Shown: positions 17,309 to 26,104 of the stretch, one piece after another
Layout of the letters: each line of letters begins with the position of its first letter
Numbering within the stretch: position 1 is the first letter of the stretch
Origin: Planktothrix paucivesiculata PCC 9631
GTDB taxonomy: Bacteria; Cyanobacteriota; Cyanobacteriia; Cyanobacteriales; Microcoleaceae
Direction: 5' to 3'
NCBI RefSeq assembly: GCF_900009265.2
Contig: NZ_LR735014.1
Location: 84,420 to 138,963 of the forward strand
Length of the DNA: 54,544 nt
The notes under the pieces: model-generated
Told to the model about the DNA's origin: nothing
Databases searched by the model: none
Seen by the model: only the letters and a program-made list of their open reading frames with translations
Position numbers and translations under genes: made by a program

Positions 17309-18307
17309 TCATCGAAAGTGCTGAAATCCTTGACTCAAGGATAGTTTTTCAACGGTTGAGGGTTCAGCATCATCTATTAATAGAATATCGGGGTTAGCAG
17401 TAATTTCGCCAATGATAGTGGCGGTTTTTCCTAATTGTTGAATCAGCTTTTCCGCTCCATCCGCAGTCACAGACAATACCAGTTGAAAATCTTCGCCCCC
17501 ATACAAGGCCCAATAAACGGCTTTTTCAGGGGAAACAAAGGTTTTTAAGGCTTGAGAAATCGGAATTTGAGGACGTTGGATTTTGGCCCCAACTTGACTT
17601 CCTCGACAAATTTGGACAATCGCATCGGCCAGTCCATCGCTACTATCCATTCCCGCAATAGTTGTGTCGGGATGGGCGTCTAAAAATCTTTGCAATTTCG
17701 GGACAATATCTAAGCGGGGTTGGGGTCGTTGATGGGCTTGAATTAGGGATAAACGCTGATCAGAAGTTAATTGGGCTCCCAATTCGGGATGGAGGAGTAA
17801 TTCTAATCCAGCGCGAGAGTCCCCATGATCTCCAGTCACAATAATTTTATCCCCAGGACGGGCAACCGAACGCCGAATTGCTAATTTTGGGTTAACCCTT
17901 CCAAAAGCAGTAATAGAAATACAAGTTACCGCCGACCGACAAATATCACCGCCCACAATCGGCGTCTGATACTGATTTAAACAGGTGGTTAATCCTTGAT
18001 AAAGTTGTTCAACCCAGTTAACGGTTTTGTTGCCCGTGATCCCTAAAGCGACAGTAATTCCGATGGGAAAAGCACCCATAGCCGCCAGGTCGGATAAATT
18101 AACCGCAGCGCCACGCCAACCCACATCAAAAGCTGATGTAGTGCGATCGCTAAAATGTACTTCATCTACTAACATATCCGTGGTAATCACTAAGGATTCA
18201 TCCCCACAAACCGCCAAAATTGCCGCATCATCCCCCACAATTTCCGAGGGACAAAAACCCTTAACAATTTCCAGTAAACCCTGTTCTCCAATATCTTTAA
18301 TTAGCAT
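17309..18307 (-). CDS. thiL: thiamine-phosphate kinase
   Basis: 332-residue ThiL, which phosphorylates thiamine monophosphate to the active diphosphate cofactor. It has the PurM-like ATPase fold: IVGDDAAIL, the metal-binding TTDMLVDEVHF, the Asn/Asp-rich GWRGAAVNLSDLAAMGA, VGGDICRS, the Gly/Asp loop VTGDHGDSRAGLELL, AGMDSSDGLADAI and YGGEDFQLVL. The length is normal. The start at MLIKDIGEQGL is the family start. The 3' end is 57 bp from gap2 (convergent). Confidence 0.93.
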   Translation of the reverse strand: MLIKDIGEQGLLEIVKGFCPSEIVGDDAAILAVCGDESLVITTDMLVDEVHFSDRTTSAFDVGWRGAAVNLSDLAAMGAFPIGITVALGITGNKTVNWVEQLYQGLTTCLNQYQTPIVGGDICRSAVTCISITAFGRVNPKLAIRRSVARPGDKIIVTGDHGDSRAGLELLLHPELGAQLTSDQRLSLIQAHQRPQPRLDIVPKLQRFLDAHPDTTIAGMDSSDGLADAIVQICRGSQVGAKIQRPQIPISQALKTFVSPEKAVYWALYGGEDFQLVLSVTADGAEKLIQQLGKTATIIGEITANPDILLIDDAEPSTVEKLSLSQGFQHFR

Positions 18308-18420
18308 CGTAAATCAGTTATCAGTCATCAGTCATCAGTTATCAGTTGTTAGTCATCAGTGATGAGTCATCAGTGATGAGTTATCAGTGATGAGTTATTA
18401 GTCATCAGTTACCAGTTTAT
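18308..18420. repeat. ATCAGTTATCAGTCATCAGT tandem array
   Basis: About 110 bp of degenerate 8-10-bp units (cagtcatcagttatcag and similar) between the start of thiL and the end of menF. The same type recurs at 43875-44000 after aar. It is simple-sequence intergenic DNA. Confidence 0.85.
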
Positions 18421-18426
18421 TACCCA

Positions 18427-18462
18427 TTCATAATTCGTAATTCGTAATTCGTAATTCGTAAT
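18427..18462. repeat. heptanucleotide array (AATTCGT)n abutting the menF stop
   Basis: About five attcgta units. The array runs up to the menF stop codon (TAA on the minus strand at 18462-18464). Confidence 0.85.
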
Positions 18463-19943
18463 TACACTAATGCTCTTAATAAAGCCTGTAACTTTAACTG
18501 AATTTCAGCCACTTCTTTTTCCGGTTCTGAACCTGCAACAATTCCGGCTCCTGCATAGAGTCTAGCACGATTTCCGTCTAATAAAGCCGAACGAATCCCC
18601 ACTACAAATTCCCCATTTCCTTGATGATCAATCCAACCAATGGGGGCGGCATAAAGAGAGCGATCAAAACTTTCATAGTGATGGATATGTTGTTGAGCAA
18701 TATCTCTAGGAGTTCCCGCCACGGCTGGAGTTGGATGGAGTTGTGATATAATTTCTAATAGATGAATATTGGTTGAAACTTGACATTTAATCGGTGTCCA
18801 AAGGTGTTGAATATTGGTGAGTTGTCTTAAACAAGGTAAATCCGTTAAATCTGGGGTTAAACCCAAACTTAATAACCGTTCGATAATAAAATCTACTACT
18901 ACTTGATGTTCTCGCAAATTCTTTTCACTATTGAGTAATTCTTGACCTAAATTAATATCTTCTATCGCTGTTTTTCCGCGAGGGGCTGAACCCGCCAAAG
19001 CATCAGTAACTAATTGATTATTTTTCAGACTAATTAACCGTTCTGGACTAGCCCCAATAAACTGTTGACCCTTGCCATTTCCCGTGGAAAAAATATAGCA
19101 ATCGGGATATAAAAGTCTTAAATTATTTAAAGAATGAATTAAATTAAATGGCGTTTTAGCTACCACATCAATCGGTTGAGAAAGAACTAATTTTTTTAAA
19201 GATTTAGATTGAATTAAATCTAAAGCAGAATTCACAGACTGTTTAAACTGTAAATAGGGTTTAGGATCGGTTTCTACTTGTTTTGTTAATAATAAACTAG
19301 AGGTTTCTGCTGAAACTGAAGGAATCGAGGTTTTTTCTAAAGCATTAATTTGTTGACTTTTATACCAGACATCACTCAAAATATTTTCAATTTTAGAGTT
19401 TTTCTTTAAAACAATATTAACGATCAAAATACAGCGATTTTTTTTTCTAATTACTTGCCATTTAGGTAAAAATATGGTAGCAGGAGGGAAATAAACTTTC
19501 TCTTTCTCCAGTGCGTTACTTTCTAGGCAATTTAAGGATAAATTAGGCTGCAAATATTGATCAAAAAAAGTAAAACTACAGCAAAAATAAGGCTTAGGTA
19601 AATAGTTACTTTTAGAACCAATAATAACGGTTTTATCTAAACAAGATTGAATAAATTTTTGCGCTTCAAAAAACCTATTTTCCCCAGAAGTTGTGAATTT
19701 AAGAGCCGTATCAACCGCCACAAAGGACTCCTCAAATTGAGGTTTTTCAAAATAAAAATGAATTAAATTAGGATGATAAAATTGCTGTAAAATTGCTAAA
19801 GGATCAATCCATTGAATTTCATGGGCAATACTCAGAATTTTAGTCTGATAGTCCTTTAATCCATAATTTTGAAACTCTAACAAAAAACGATGCAGTTCTT
19901 GGCGATCTTGCAATAACGGGGTTGCAGAAGGAAAAACTGACAT
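18462..19943 (-). CDS. menF: isochorismate synthase
   Basis: MenF converts chorismate to isochorismate, the first step to phylloquinone. It has the chorismate-binding domain in the C-terminal half: KLVLSQPIDVVAKTPFN, FIGASPERLISL, the ALAGSAPRGKTAIED loop, LLNSEKNLREHQVVVDFI, LWTPIKCQV, LHPTPAVAGTPRD and the end GAGIVAGSEPEKE. The N-terminal half is variable. ATG 19943 (MSVFPSA) is chosen over a TTG five codons upstream. It is divergent from menA across a 355-bp gap. PchA/EntC-type enzymes share the fold, but the men context decides. Confidence 0.9.
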   Translation of the reverse strand: MSVFPSATPLLQDRQELHRFLLEFQNYGLKDYQTKILSIAHEIQWIDPLAILQQFYHPNLIHFYFEKPQFEESFVAVDTALKFTTSGENRFFEAQKFIQSCLDKTVIIGSKSNYLPKPYFCCSFTFFDQYLQPNLSLNCLESNALEKEKVYFPPATIFLPKWQVIRKKNRCILIVNIVLKKNSKIENILSDVWYKSQQINALEKTSIPSVSAETSSLLLTKQVETDPKPYLQFKQSVNSALDLIQSKSLKKLVLSQPIDVVAKTPFNLIHSLNNLRLLYPDCYIFSTGNGKGQQFIGASPERLISLKNNQLVTDALAGSAPRGKTAIEDINLGQELLNSEKNLREHQVVVDFIIERLLSLGLTPDLTDLPCLRQLTNIQHLWTPIKCQVSTNIHLLEIISQLHPTPAVAGTPRDIAQQHIHHYESFDRSLYAAPIGWIDHQGNGEFVVGIRSALLDGNRARLYAGAGIVAGSEPEKEVAEIQLKLQALLRALV

Positions 19944-20140
19944 ATAAAAAAGGAACAAAAAAAGGTTAAAACAGGGAAAACTGTCACCGAAAAATCGTTA
20001 ACTTATGTTATTTTAATATATTTTAACTACTTTCAGAGCGATTTACCCCTTATACATAATCTCCCCTATAAAAATATTGCCCTCAGTCTGTAAAAAAAGT
20101 TCATAATTGTTGACCCATTCCGTCGCTTCCCCTCGTTTCC

Positions 20141-20175
20141 AAGGGTGGGGTACACCAAACACCCGCGCCACCCTT
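20141..20175. other. hairpin in the menF-menA divergent region
   Basis: aagggtgg (20141-20148) and ccaccctt (20168-20175) are perfect 8-bp arms around a 19-base loop, in the 355-bp region between divergent menF and menA. It may be a structured 5' leader of menA or a regulator site. The rest of the gap is AT-rich, with no open frame of note. Confidence 0.45.
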
Positions 20176-20298
20176 TCCCCACTGCTCCTGGCGGCTATTC
20201 GTCAGGTCAATATTAGATTAAACCTTTTTGACGTTCTCTAGCCTGATCAGATAATCTTATGGGACAATAAACCAGTCAAGATTTTAAATCCTTTTTAT

Positions 20299-21198
20299 AT
20301 GACCACAGAACTGATTGCAACTTCAAAAAATAAATTATGGTTAGCGGCGATTAAACCCCCAATGTACAGTGTAGCAATTATGCCCATTTGGGTGGGAACT
20401 GCTGTTGCTGTCTTTGAAACTTCTACAATCAATTGGAATATTTTTACCACCTTTATCGCGGCGGCTATTTTAATTTTAGCCTGGGAAAATATTCTCAATG
20501 ATGTCTTTGACTCGGAAACTGGAATTGACAAAAATAAACATCATTCTTTAGTCAATTTAACCGAAAATAAATCTTTGATTCTTGCCCTGGGGAATAGCTG
20601 TTTAGCCCTGGCAATTTTGGGTCTATTAATGATTTGTTGGTGGCAACAGGATTTAACGGTTTTAGGGTTAATTCTCCTCTGTTGTGGCTTAGGTTATTTA
20701 TATCAGGGGCCACCCTTTCGTTTGGGTTATCAAGGTTTAGGGGAGTTTTTATGTTTCTTTGCCTTTGGGCCCTTGGGAGTTTCTGCCGCCTATTATAGTC
20801 AAACTCAAAACTGGTCTTGGGTCTGTTTGGCTACATCAATTATTGTGGCAATTCCGATTACTTTAGTTCTGTTTTGTTCCCATTTTCATCAAGTAGATGA
20901 TGATATTACCGCCGGGAAAAAGTCTCCGATTGTTCGTTTAGGAACAGAACGGGGTGCACAACTTTTACCCTGGTTTTGTGCTAGTATTTTTACGCTGACG
21001 GGTGGATTTGTCATCAGGGGAATATTCCCGATTTGGACTCTCCTGAGTTTTGTGGCGATTCCTTCTGCTATTAAGCTCTGTCGCCATGTTAGTCAATACC
21101 ATAATCAACCAAACTTAGTCAGCAATTCCAAATTTATTGCCATTTCTGTTCAGTTTTGGAGTGGTTTACTTTTAGGAATGGGCTTTATTTTACATTAA
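20299..21198 (+). CDS. menA: 1,4-dihydroxy-2-naphthoate phytyl/prenyltransferase
   Basis: 299-residue integral membrane UbiA-family enzyme. In cyanobacteria MenA attaches the phytyl chain to 1,4-dihydroxy-2-naphthoate in phylloquinone synthesis. Around eight or nine membrane helices are visible. The two Asp-rich substrate motifs are NDVFDSETGID (about residue 73) and HFHQVDDDITAGKKSP (about 198). The N-terminus LWLAAIKPPMYSVAIMP is family-typical. It is divergent from menF and followed by a doxX-like gene 68 bp on. Confidence 0.92.
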   Translation: MTTELIATSKNKLWLAAIKPPMYSVAIMPIWVGTAVAVFETSTINWNIFTTFIAAAILILAWENILNDVFDSETGIDKNKHHSLVNLTENKSLILALGNSCLALAILGLLMICWWQQDLTVLGLILLCCGLGYLYQGPPFRLGYQGLGEFLCFFAFGPLGVSAAYYSQTQNWSWVCLATSIIVAIPITLVLFCSHFHQVDDDITAGKKSPIVRLGTERGAQLLPWFCASIFTLTGGFVIRGIFPIWTLLSFVAIPSAIKLCRHVSQYHNQPNLVSNSKFIAISVQFWSGLLLGMGFILH

Positions 21199-21265
21199 TT
21201 TAATTTATTTTTAGGGTGGGTCAATTCCACCCGGAATAAAAAAAGCAAATAGAGGTTAAATAATC

Positions 21266-21667
21266 ATGCAATTTATTCCCTTAATCGGCAGAACATTTTT
21301 AGCAACAATTTTTATACACGCTGCTATTAATAAAATCTTCGATTTTGCCCCTACTCAAACCATGATGACAGAAAAAGGATTACCCTTTGCTGGAATATTA
21401 TTAGGAGGAACAATTGTTTTTCAAATTTTAGGCGGATTATCTTTAGTATTAGGATATAAAACTCGTTTAGGTGCTTGGCTTTTAATACTATTCTTAATTC
21501 CAACAACTGTAATCTTTCATAATTTTTGGGATGTTCCCGCAGAAAAAATTGATTTCTTAAAGAATTTATCGATTATGGGCGGGTTACTGATGATTACCTA
21601 TTTTGGGGCTGGGCCAGTTAGCGTTGATGAACATATTACGATGAGTAATACCGATTTTACCGAATAA
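21266..21667 (+). CDS. DoxX family membrane protein
   Basis: 133-residue protein with four membrane segments: the start FIPLIGRTFLATIFIHAAINKI, the family motif GLPFAGILLGGTIVFQILGG, GYKTRLGAWLLILFLIPTTVIFHNFW, and the end IMGGLLMITYFGAGPVSVDE. DoxX-like proteins are membrane proteins linked in various bacteria to quinone or thiosulfate redox chemistry. Placement beside quinone genes is suggestive but proves nothing. It probably shares the menA transcript and is convergent with menE. Confidence 0.87.
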   Translation: MQFIPLIGRTFLATIFIHAAINKIFDFAPTQTMMTEKGLPFAGILLGGTIVFQILGGLSLVLGYKTRLGAWLLILFLIPTTVIFHNFWDVPAEKIDFLKNLSIMGGLLMITYFGAGPVSVDEHITMSNTDFTE

Positions 21668-21679
21668 ATTTATCTCCAA

Positions 21680-23062
21680 TTATACAGCAGTGCGATCGCT
21701 CTCGCTCAAACTGCTGGAGACTAATTGTTTAATCTGTTTTTGATTAATTTTTCCCTGAGAATTGCGAGGTAATTGTTCTACAGGAATCCATAATTTAGGA
21801 TGTTTAAATTTAGATAATTTTCCTAAAATTGCCTGTTCTAATTCAACTTCTGAAACCTGTTTATAATTAGCAACGTACACCGCTACTACAATTTCACCCC
21901 AATATTGATCAGGTTTTCCCAGTACACAAATATCTTTTACTAAACCTGTAGAAAGAATCACCGCTTCTACTTCGGCGGGAAATACATTTTCCCCCCCAGT
22001 AATAATTTTATTACTCTGTCTACCTACTAAGGTTAAATATCCCTGTTCATCCCAATAACCTAAATCATCGGGTGTGAAACAATTAATCCGCAATTGCGGA
22101 TCAAAATTATCTTGATAATATCCTAACATTAAAGAATCGGATTTAATCCTAATTATTCCCGATTGATTGGCTTTTAATTCCTCTCCATTTTGATCATATA
22201 TTTTAATTTCAGCGTGGGGTAAAACATTTCCGCAACTATTATTACCGCCTAAAAAATCCGAGGGTTTTAAACTAACAATTTGGGATGCGGTTTCTGTCAT
22301 TCCATAGGTTAAAGCTAGGGGAATTTGATAGAAACGACTTTGTTCTAATAATTCTAACCAAGGGGGCGCGCCTCCTAATAATACTATTTGAAATTTCGAT
22401 AACCAATGGGTTAAGGAGGGATATTGTAATAAACGGTGGAGTTGAGTGGGAACTAAGGAGATAAAATAATTAGCAGGATTAAAATTAATCCATTCTTCTG
22501 CTTCTACGGTTTTAAAAGATGTTATGATTAATTGTCCGTTTGTTAAAAGCGATCGCATCCACTGCATAAATCCACTAACATGATAAAGCGGTAAAGTACA
22601 AAAACAATTAATATTAGGAGTCTGAAAATATTTTTGAACACCTTGAACTGAAGCGGTTAAACTATCCAAATCATGGACAGTAAACTTGATTTTTCCTGAT
22701 GTTCCTCCGGTGGGAATCATAATCAAATTTTCCAAAATTTCATGATGATTAGATGGATTTTGGTAATCTAAGATTTTACCTTGAGAAATTAATAAATTAG
22801 GTTTAACTAATTCATTAACTTGTTTCCATTCCTGTTCGCCCCATTGAGGATTACATAAAAAAAACGGACATTTTACTGTCACCGCAGCTACAAAAGCCGA
22901 TAAGAATAAAATAGGGTCAGATTCTGATATTAAAATTTTAGGATAATTTTTATTTGAGTTAATCCATTGATCAATAATTTGTAATTGAGTGTTAGAACAA
23001 TCAATTAAAGAGTCTGTATTGTTTGAAGTCAACCTATTTGGAATTTCATCAATTAGATTCAT
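21680..23062 (-). CDS. menE: o-succinylbenzoate-CoA ligase
   Basis: 460-residue acyl-adenylate enzyme. MenE activates o-succinylbenzoate with ATP and CoA. Motifs: the P-loop IPTGGTSGKIKFTVHD, LPLYHVSGFMQWMRS, YGMTETASQIVSL, the Asp in TPDDLGYWDEQGYLTLVGR, the hinge GGENVFPAEVE and the C-terminal lysine region PRNSQGKINQKQIKQ. It reads the same way as menC and menH but is separated from menC by a 332-bp gap holding an inverted-repeat element. Confidence 0.92.
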   Translation of the reverse strand: MNLIDEIPNRLTSNNTDSLIDCSNTQLQIIDQWINSNKNYPKILISESDPILFLSAFVAAVTVKCPFFLCNPQWGEQEWKQVNELVKPNLLISQGKILDYQNPSNHHEILENLIMIPTGGTSGKIKFTVHDLDSLTASVQGVQKYFQTPNINCFCTLPLYHVSGFMQWMRSLLTNGQLIITSFKTVEAEEWINFNPANYFISLVPTQLHRLLQYPSLTHWLSKFQIVLLGGAPPWLELLEQSRFYQIPLALTYGMTETASQIVSLKPSDFLGGNNSCGNVLPHAEIKIYDQNGEELKANQSGIIRIKSDSLMLGYYQDNFDPQLRINCFTPDDLGYWDEQGYLTLVGRQSNKIITGGENVFPAEVEAVILSTGLVKDICVLGKPDQYWGEIVVAVYVANYKQVSEVELEQAILGKLSKFKHPKLWIPVEQLPRNSQGKINQKQIKQLVSSSLSESDRTAV

Positions 23063-23135
23063 ATTTAACCCGGTTGAGATCCCCTTAAATCCCCATTAAA
23101 AAGGGTGACTTTGAATATTAAATACATATTAACCC

Positions 23136-23298
23136 GTAGGGGCGGGTTCAGCAACAATATTTGATAATAACAAACAATCTAAATAAACCCGCCCAACCCA
23201 TCCCAAAACCCGATTAATTGTTAATTCTTGTCAGGGTTTGGGGCGGGTTTAGATAGTTTTGGGGTGGGAATTTGAGATTGACACGAACCCGCCCCTAC
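23136..23298. repeat. 163-bp inverted-repeat element (MITE-like)
   Basis: gtaggggcgggttc (23136-23149) and its complement gaacccgcccctac (23285-23298) bound a 163-bp unit that has further internal pairing (taaacccgcc and ggcgggttta). It lies between menC and menE and fills half of the 332-bp gap. The gtagggg end word is shared with the MITE at 28470. No open frame is present. Confidence 0.72.
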
Positions 23299-23394
23299 AA
23301 ATTTTTTTTACATTTTAGACAATTTGGGTCACTTATAATCCTTCTTCTTGTCTTTGTGTCTTAGTGACTTTGTGGTTAATTCATATTATTTTCA

Positions 23395-24342
23395 TTACAC
23401 AAACCAATGATTAACACCAAATCCCACCGCCCGATTATATAATAATAATTCAGAAGCAAGTTTTAAAGCAGATTGTTGACCGATATCAGTTTCAAAAACA
23501 GAGGAAAAAACAGAATCAATCTGATTATTTTGGCAAAAATTCTTGAGTTTTTTAGGAGAACCAAAAATAGCAGGCTTAATCACAAAAATATCTGACCATC
23601 CTTGTTGATAACAATAGGTTAATTGTTGTAAATTAGCAACGGATTCATCTAAGGCGAGGGGAGTAGAATAGCGATCGCATAATTCTAACATTAAATCAAA
23701 TTGATTAATCGATAAAGGTTGTTCTAAAAATTCAATTTCGATTAACTCTTGAGTTGCATTAATTAAATCACAGGTTTCTAACCATTTTTCTGCTTCTTCA
23801 AGGGTTAAACCGCCATTTGCATCTAACCTGAGACGGATTTTTTGAGAATGGCTTAAAGTTTCTATAATGATATTAACTAACCGTTGAAAAATATTGATTT
23901 CTTCTGTAATTTTATCAACCCCTATTTTCCATTTAAAGGTTTGATATCCTTGCTGAAATAAGGTTTTCCAATGGGTTAAAACCATTTCTCCAGTCGGTAA
24001 TAATCCACTATACTGAAGTTGGGATAAATCAACCGCGTTATTAGAACTTAATTCTATAAATGCAGATTCAAACCCAAATTGACAAGCGGGTAAACAGTCA
24101 GGAATAGTAAAAATTATTTCAGTTGAAATCAGATGGGGAAGTTGTTGACAAAATGCGAGCGCATCTTCTAAGGTTTCCGACCCAAACCAACTTAAAGGCG
24201 CAATTTCTCCTTGTCCTATATTACCATGTTTATCGGTTAAACTTAAAATAATTCCTTCTCGAATTTTCCAAATTCCGTGGGCGGTTTTCAGAGGAATTTT
24301 AAACGGACGTTGATAGGTTTTAAATTGAAAATTATAATTCAT
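23395..24342 (-). CDS. menC: o-succinylbenzoate synthase
   Basis: 315-residue enolase-superfamily enzyme that dehydrates SHCHC to o-succinylbenzoate. The expected residues are present: the Lys pair in TFKWKIGVD, Asp in RLRLDANGGLT, Glu in IEFLEQPL, Asp in LALDESVA and Lys in FVIKPAI. Length fits the short cyanobacterial MenC. The start overlaps the menH stop by four bases (ATGA-type overlap), so the two are translated together. Confidence 0.92.
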   Translation of the reverse strand: MNYNFQFKTYQRPFKIPLKTAHGIWKIREGIILSLTDKHGNIGQGEIAPLSWFGSETLEDALAFCQQLPHLISTEIIFTIPDCLPACQFGFESAFIELSSNNAVDLSQLQYSGLLPTGEMVLTHWKTLFQQGYQTFKWKIGVDKITEEINIFQRLVNIIIETLSHSQKIRLRLDANGGLTLEEAEKWLETCDLINATQELIEIEFLEQPLSINQFDLMLELCDRYSTPLALDESVANLQQLTYCYQQGWSDIFVIKPAIFGSPKKLKNFCQNNQIDSVFSSVFETDIGQQSALKLASELLLYNRAVGFGVNHWFV

Positions 24343-25148
24343 TCCGATAAAAAGTTAACGATCACATTAATCCACTGTTGAGGATTTTCGATTAAAATAT
24401 TATGACCACAATTCGGGATAATTTGCAACCAGGAAACGGGACATAATTGATTAATTTCTTGATTAATCTGTTTAAATTTATGATCCAATTCTCCCACTAA
24501 TAGCAATAGGGGTATTTGATTTGTGGGTAATTTTTCCCAGAGGGAGGGTTGATTTCCCGTGCCCAAATAACGCAGGGATTTTGATAACCCCAGGGGATTA
24601 TTATTTAAACGATGATTAAAAATTTTATCAAATTCAGGATGATTTTTTAAGGTATGAAATAGAGGTTGATGATACCATTGTTCTAAAAATATGGGAAATT
24701 CTAGGGTTTCTAGTTGTTCGGATTTTTGAGTATCTGAAATCAACCTTTGTACCCTTTCTGATTCGGTTTTTAGTCCTGGTGATGTGGATTCTAAGACAAC
24801 TTTTTTAAAATATTGGGGAAAATGTAAGGTTAAATATAATCCTAATCTTCCCCCCATAGAATATCCCATTAAATAACATTGGGAAATATTTAGATGGTTT
24901 AACACCTCTATTAATGCGGCGGCTGTTTCCGGCATTTTATAATAAATATCCTCTCCTAAAACTTGGGTTTGTCCATGTCCAGGGAGGTCAAGGGTTAAAC
25001 AACAAAACTGGGGAAATAGTGGAGAAATCCGGGTATTAAAATCCTGACTATTTCCCAGAAATCCATGTAGAAATAAAATAATAGGTTGATTAATATTGCC
25101 GTTTATAGTATAATAAAAATTATAGTTTTTTAGCTTTAAAAACGGCAT
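24339..25148 (-). CDS. menH: SHCHC synthase (MenH-type alpha/beta hydrolase)
   Basis: MenH eliminates pyruvate from SEPHCHC in phylloquinone synthesis. It has the alpha/beta-hydrolase set: LFLHGFLGNSQDF, the nucleophile Ser in GYSMGGRLGLY, Asp in VGELDHKFKQ and His in NCGHNILIENP. ATG 25148 (MPFLKLKNYNF) gives 269 residues and starts where the family starts. The longer frame to 25208 would overlap the small upstream gene and adds unrelated sequence. It overlaps menC by 4 bp. Confidence 0.9.
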   Translation of the reverse strand: MPFLKLKNYNFYYTINGNINQPIILFLHGFLGNSQDFNTRISPLFPQFCCLTLDLPGHGQTQVLGEDIYYKMPETAAALIEVLNHLNISQCYLMGYSMGGRLGLYLTLHFPQYFKKVVLESTSPGLKTESERVQRLISDTQKSEQLETLEFPIFLEQWYHQPLFHTLKNHPEFDKIFNHRLNNNPLGLSKSLRYLGTGNQPSLWEKLPTNQIPLLLLVGELDHKFKQINQEINQLCPVSWLQIIPNCGHNILIENPQQWINVIVNFLSE

Positions 25149-25165
25149 GGAATTGGGTGAAATTA

Positions 25166-25354
25166 TTAATCTAGTAACCAATGTAAAAACGGAACAGAAG
25201 CGGCACAAAACGCCATAAATCCAAATAATCCAAATAACATTCCAAACAATAGAAATTCTTCTCCTTTTTGTTTAGCTAGTTTAACAATCAAATAACTGTA
25301 CCCATAACAGGCGATAAAAAAAACAATGATAAACCCGGTAAAATAATATTGCAT
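25166..25354 (-). CDS. small two-helix membrane protein, hypothetical
   Basis: 62-residue protein with two clear hydrophobic helices (about 3-25, FTGFIIVFFIACYGYSYLIV, and 34-60, LLFGMLFGLFGFMAFCAASV) joined by a short basic loop (KLAKQKGEE). I do not recognise a family. It ends 17 bp before menH on the same strand and is probably co-transcribed. Coding is supported by the clean membrane pattern. Confidence 0.6.
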   Translation of the reverse strand: MQYYFTGFIIVFFIACYGYSYLIVKLAKQKGEEFLLFGMLFGLFGFMAFCAASVPFLHWLLD

Positions 25355-25535
25355 TGTGTTTAAGTTTAAGTGATATATAGCGACTTTTAAGTCGATTTAC
25401 TCACTATTATACTGAATTTTTGTGCAATAAAACAGAATTGAAATAAAATAAGTTTGGACTTTTTAGCGAATCTGTTCTAAGTGATCAAAAATTATTCAGA
25501 ATGTGTGGCGGTTCTATAACCCCGTCAATTACAAT

Positions 25536-25575
25536 TAAGTAGGTTGTGTGAGCGTAGCACACGCACCATCACATT
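25536..25575. repeat. GTGTGAGCGTAGCACACGCACC dispersed hairpin repeat
   Basis: The sequence around ggttgtgtgagcgtagcac and acacgcaccatcac can fold on the gtgtg/cacac arms. Words like this (tgcgtgagcg...cacgcacc) are common interspersed repeats in cyanobacteria. It lies between the TMEM14 gene and the small membrane protein gene. Confidence 0.5.
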
Positions 25576-25587
25576 CATCAATTTTGA

Positions 25588-25911
25588 TTATAACACCATT
25601 TGCAGTTGATATCCCATCATTGTAACTGCTATAAATCCGGCAATAATCATCAATCCAGAGGGCATAAATTTACGGGTTTTGAGTAAGCGAGAAATGAAAG
25701 TAATTATCAGAAAAACCGATAGGACAATGGAAAATATTAATCCCCAACTTACCCCTTGAACTTGAATAATACCGCCCAGAATTAATAACATTCCCGTGGT
25801 ACAACCTGCAAATAAGGAAATTTTACTTTTAGCTTTGGTATAACCCACAATACCACCCACAAACGCTAATAAACCGTAAGTGATCGCCGCAATTGCTCCA
25901 AAATCCATCAT
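25588..25911 (-). CDS. TMEM14 family membrane protein
   Basis: 107-residue four-helix membrane protein of the TMEM14/UPF0136 family. Marks: AAITYGLLAFVGGIVGYTKAKSKISLFAG near the N-terminus, then MLLILGGI, and FMPSGLMIIAGFIAVTMMGYQL at the end. In plastids the relatives (FAX proteins) export fatty acids; the cyanobacterial role is unknown. The start is set at ATG 25911 (MMDFGAIAA), just after an AGG, rather than at the frame's earlier Met (25953). Confidence 0.85.
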   Translation of the reverse strand: MMDFGAIAAITYGLLAFVGGIVGYTKAKSKISLFAGCTTGMLLILGGIIQVQGVSWGLIFSIVLSVFLIITFISRLLKTRKFMPSGLMIIAGFIAVTMMGYQLQMVL

Positions 25912-26047
25912 ATACCTATGCCCAAAAAACAACTCCAAAGTTCCTTTATACAACTTCGATGAATGTATGGATTAACAATTATTCTAAATTGTATTAAAAT
26001 TTAAAATTTGACGTTATAAAAATTTATGTAATTATTACGTCAATCTT

Positions 26048-26056
26048 TGCTATAAT
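26048..26056 (+). promoter_or_regulatory. extended -10 promoter element
   Basis: TGcTATAAT at 26048-26056, about 50 bp before the DUF815 ATPase ATG at 26105. It is identical to the extended -10 before the dienelactone hydrolase gene. No clear -35. Confidence 0.6.
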
Positions 26057-26104
26057 GCAGAGTTAATCATTAATTTTTTATTAATTAGTTCTTAATCCTA
26101 CTTT

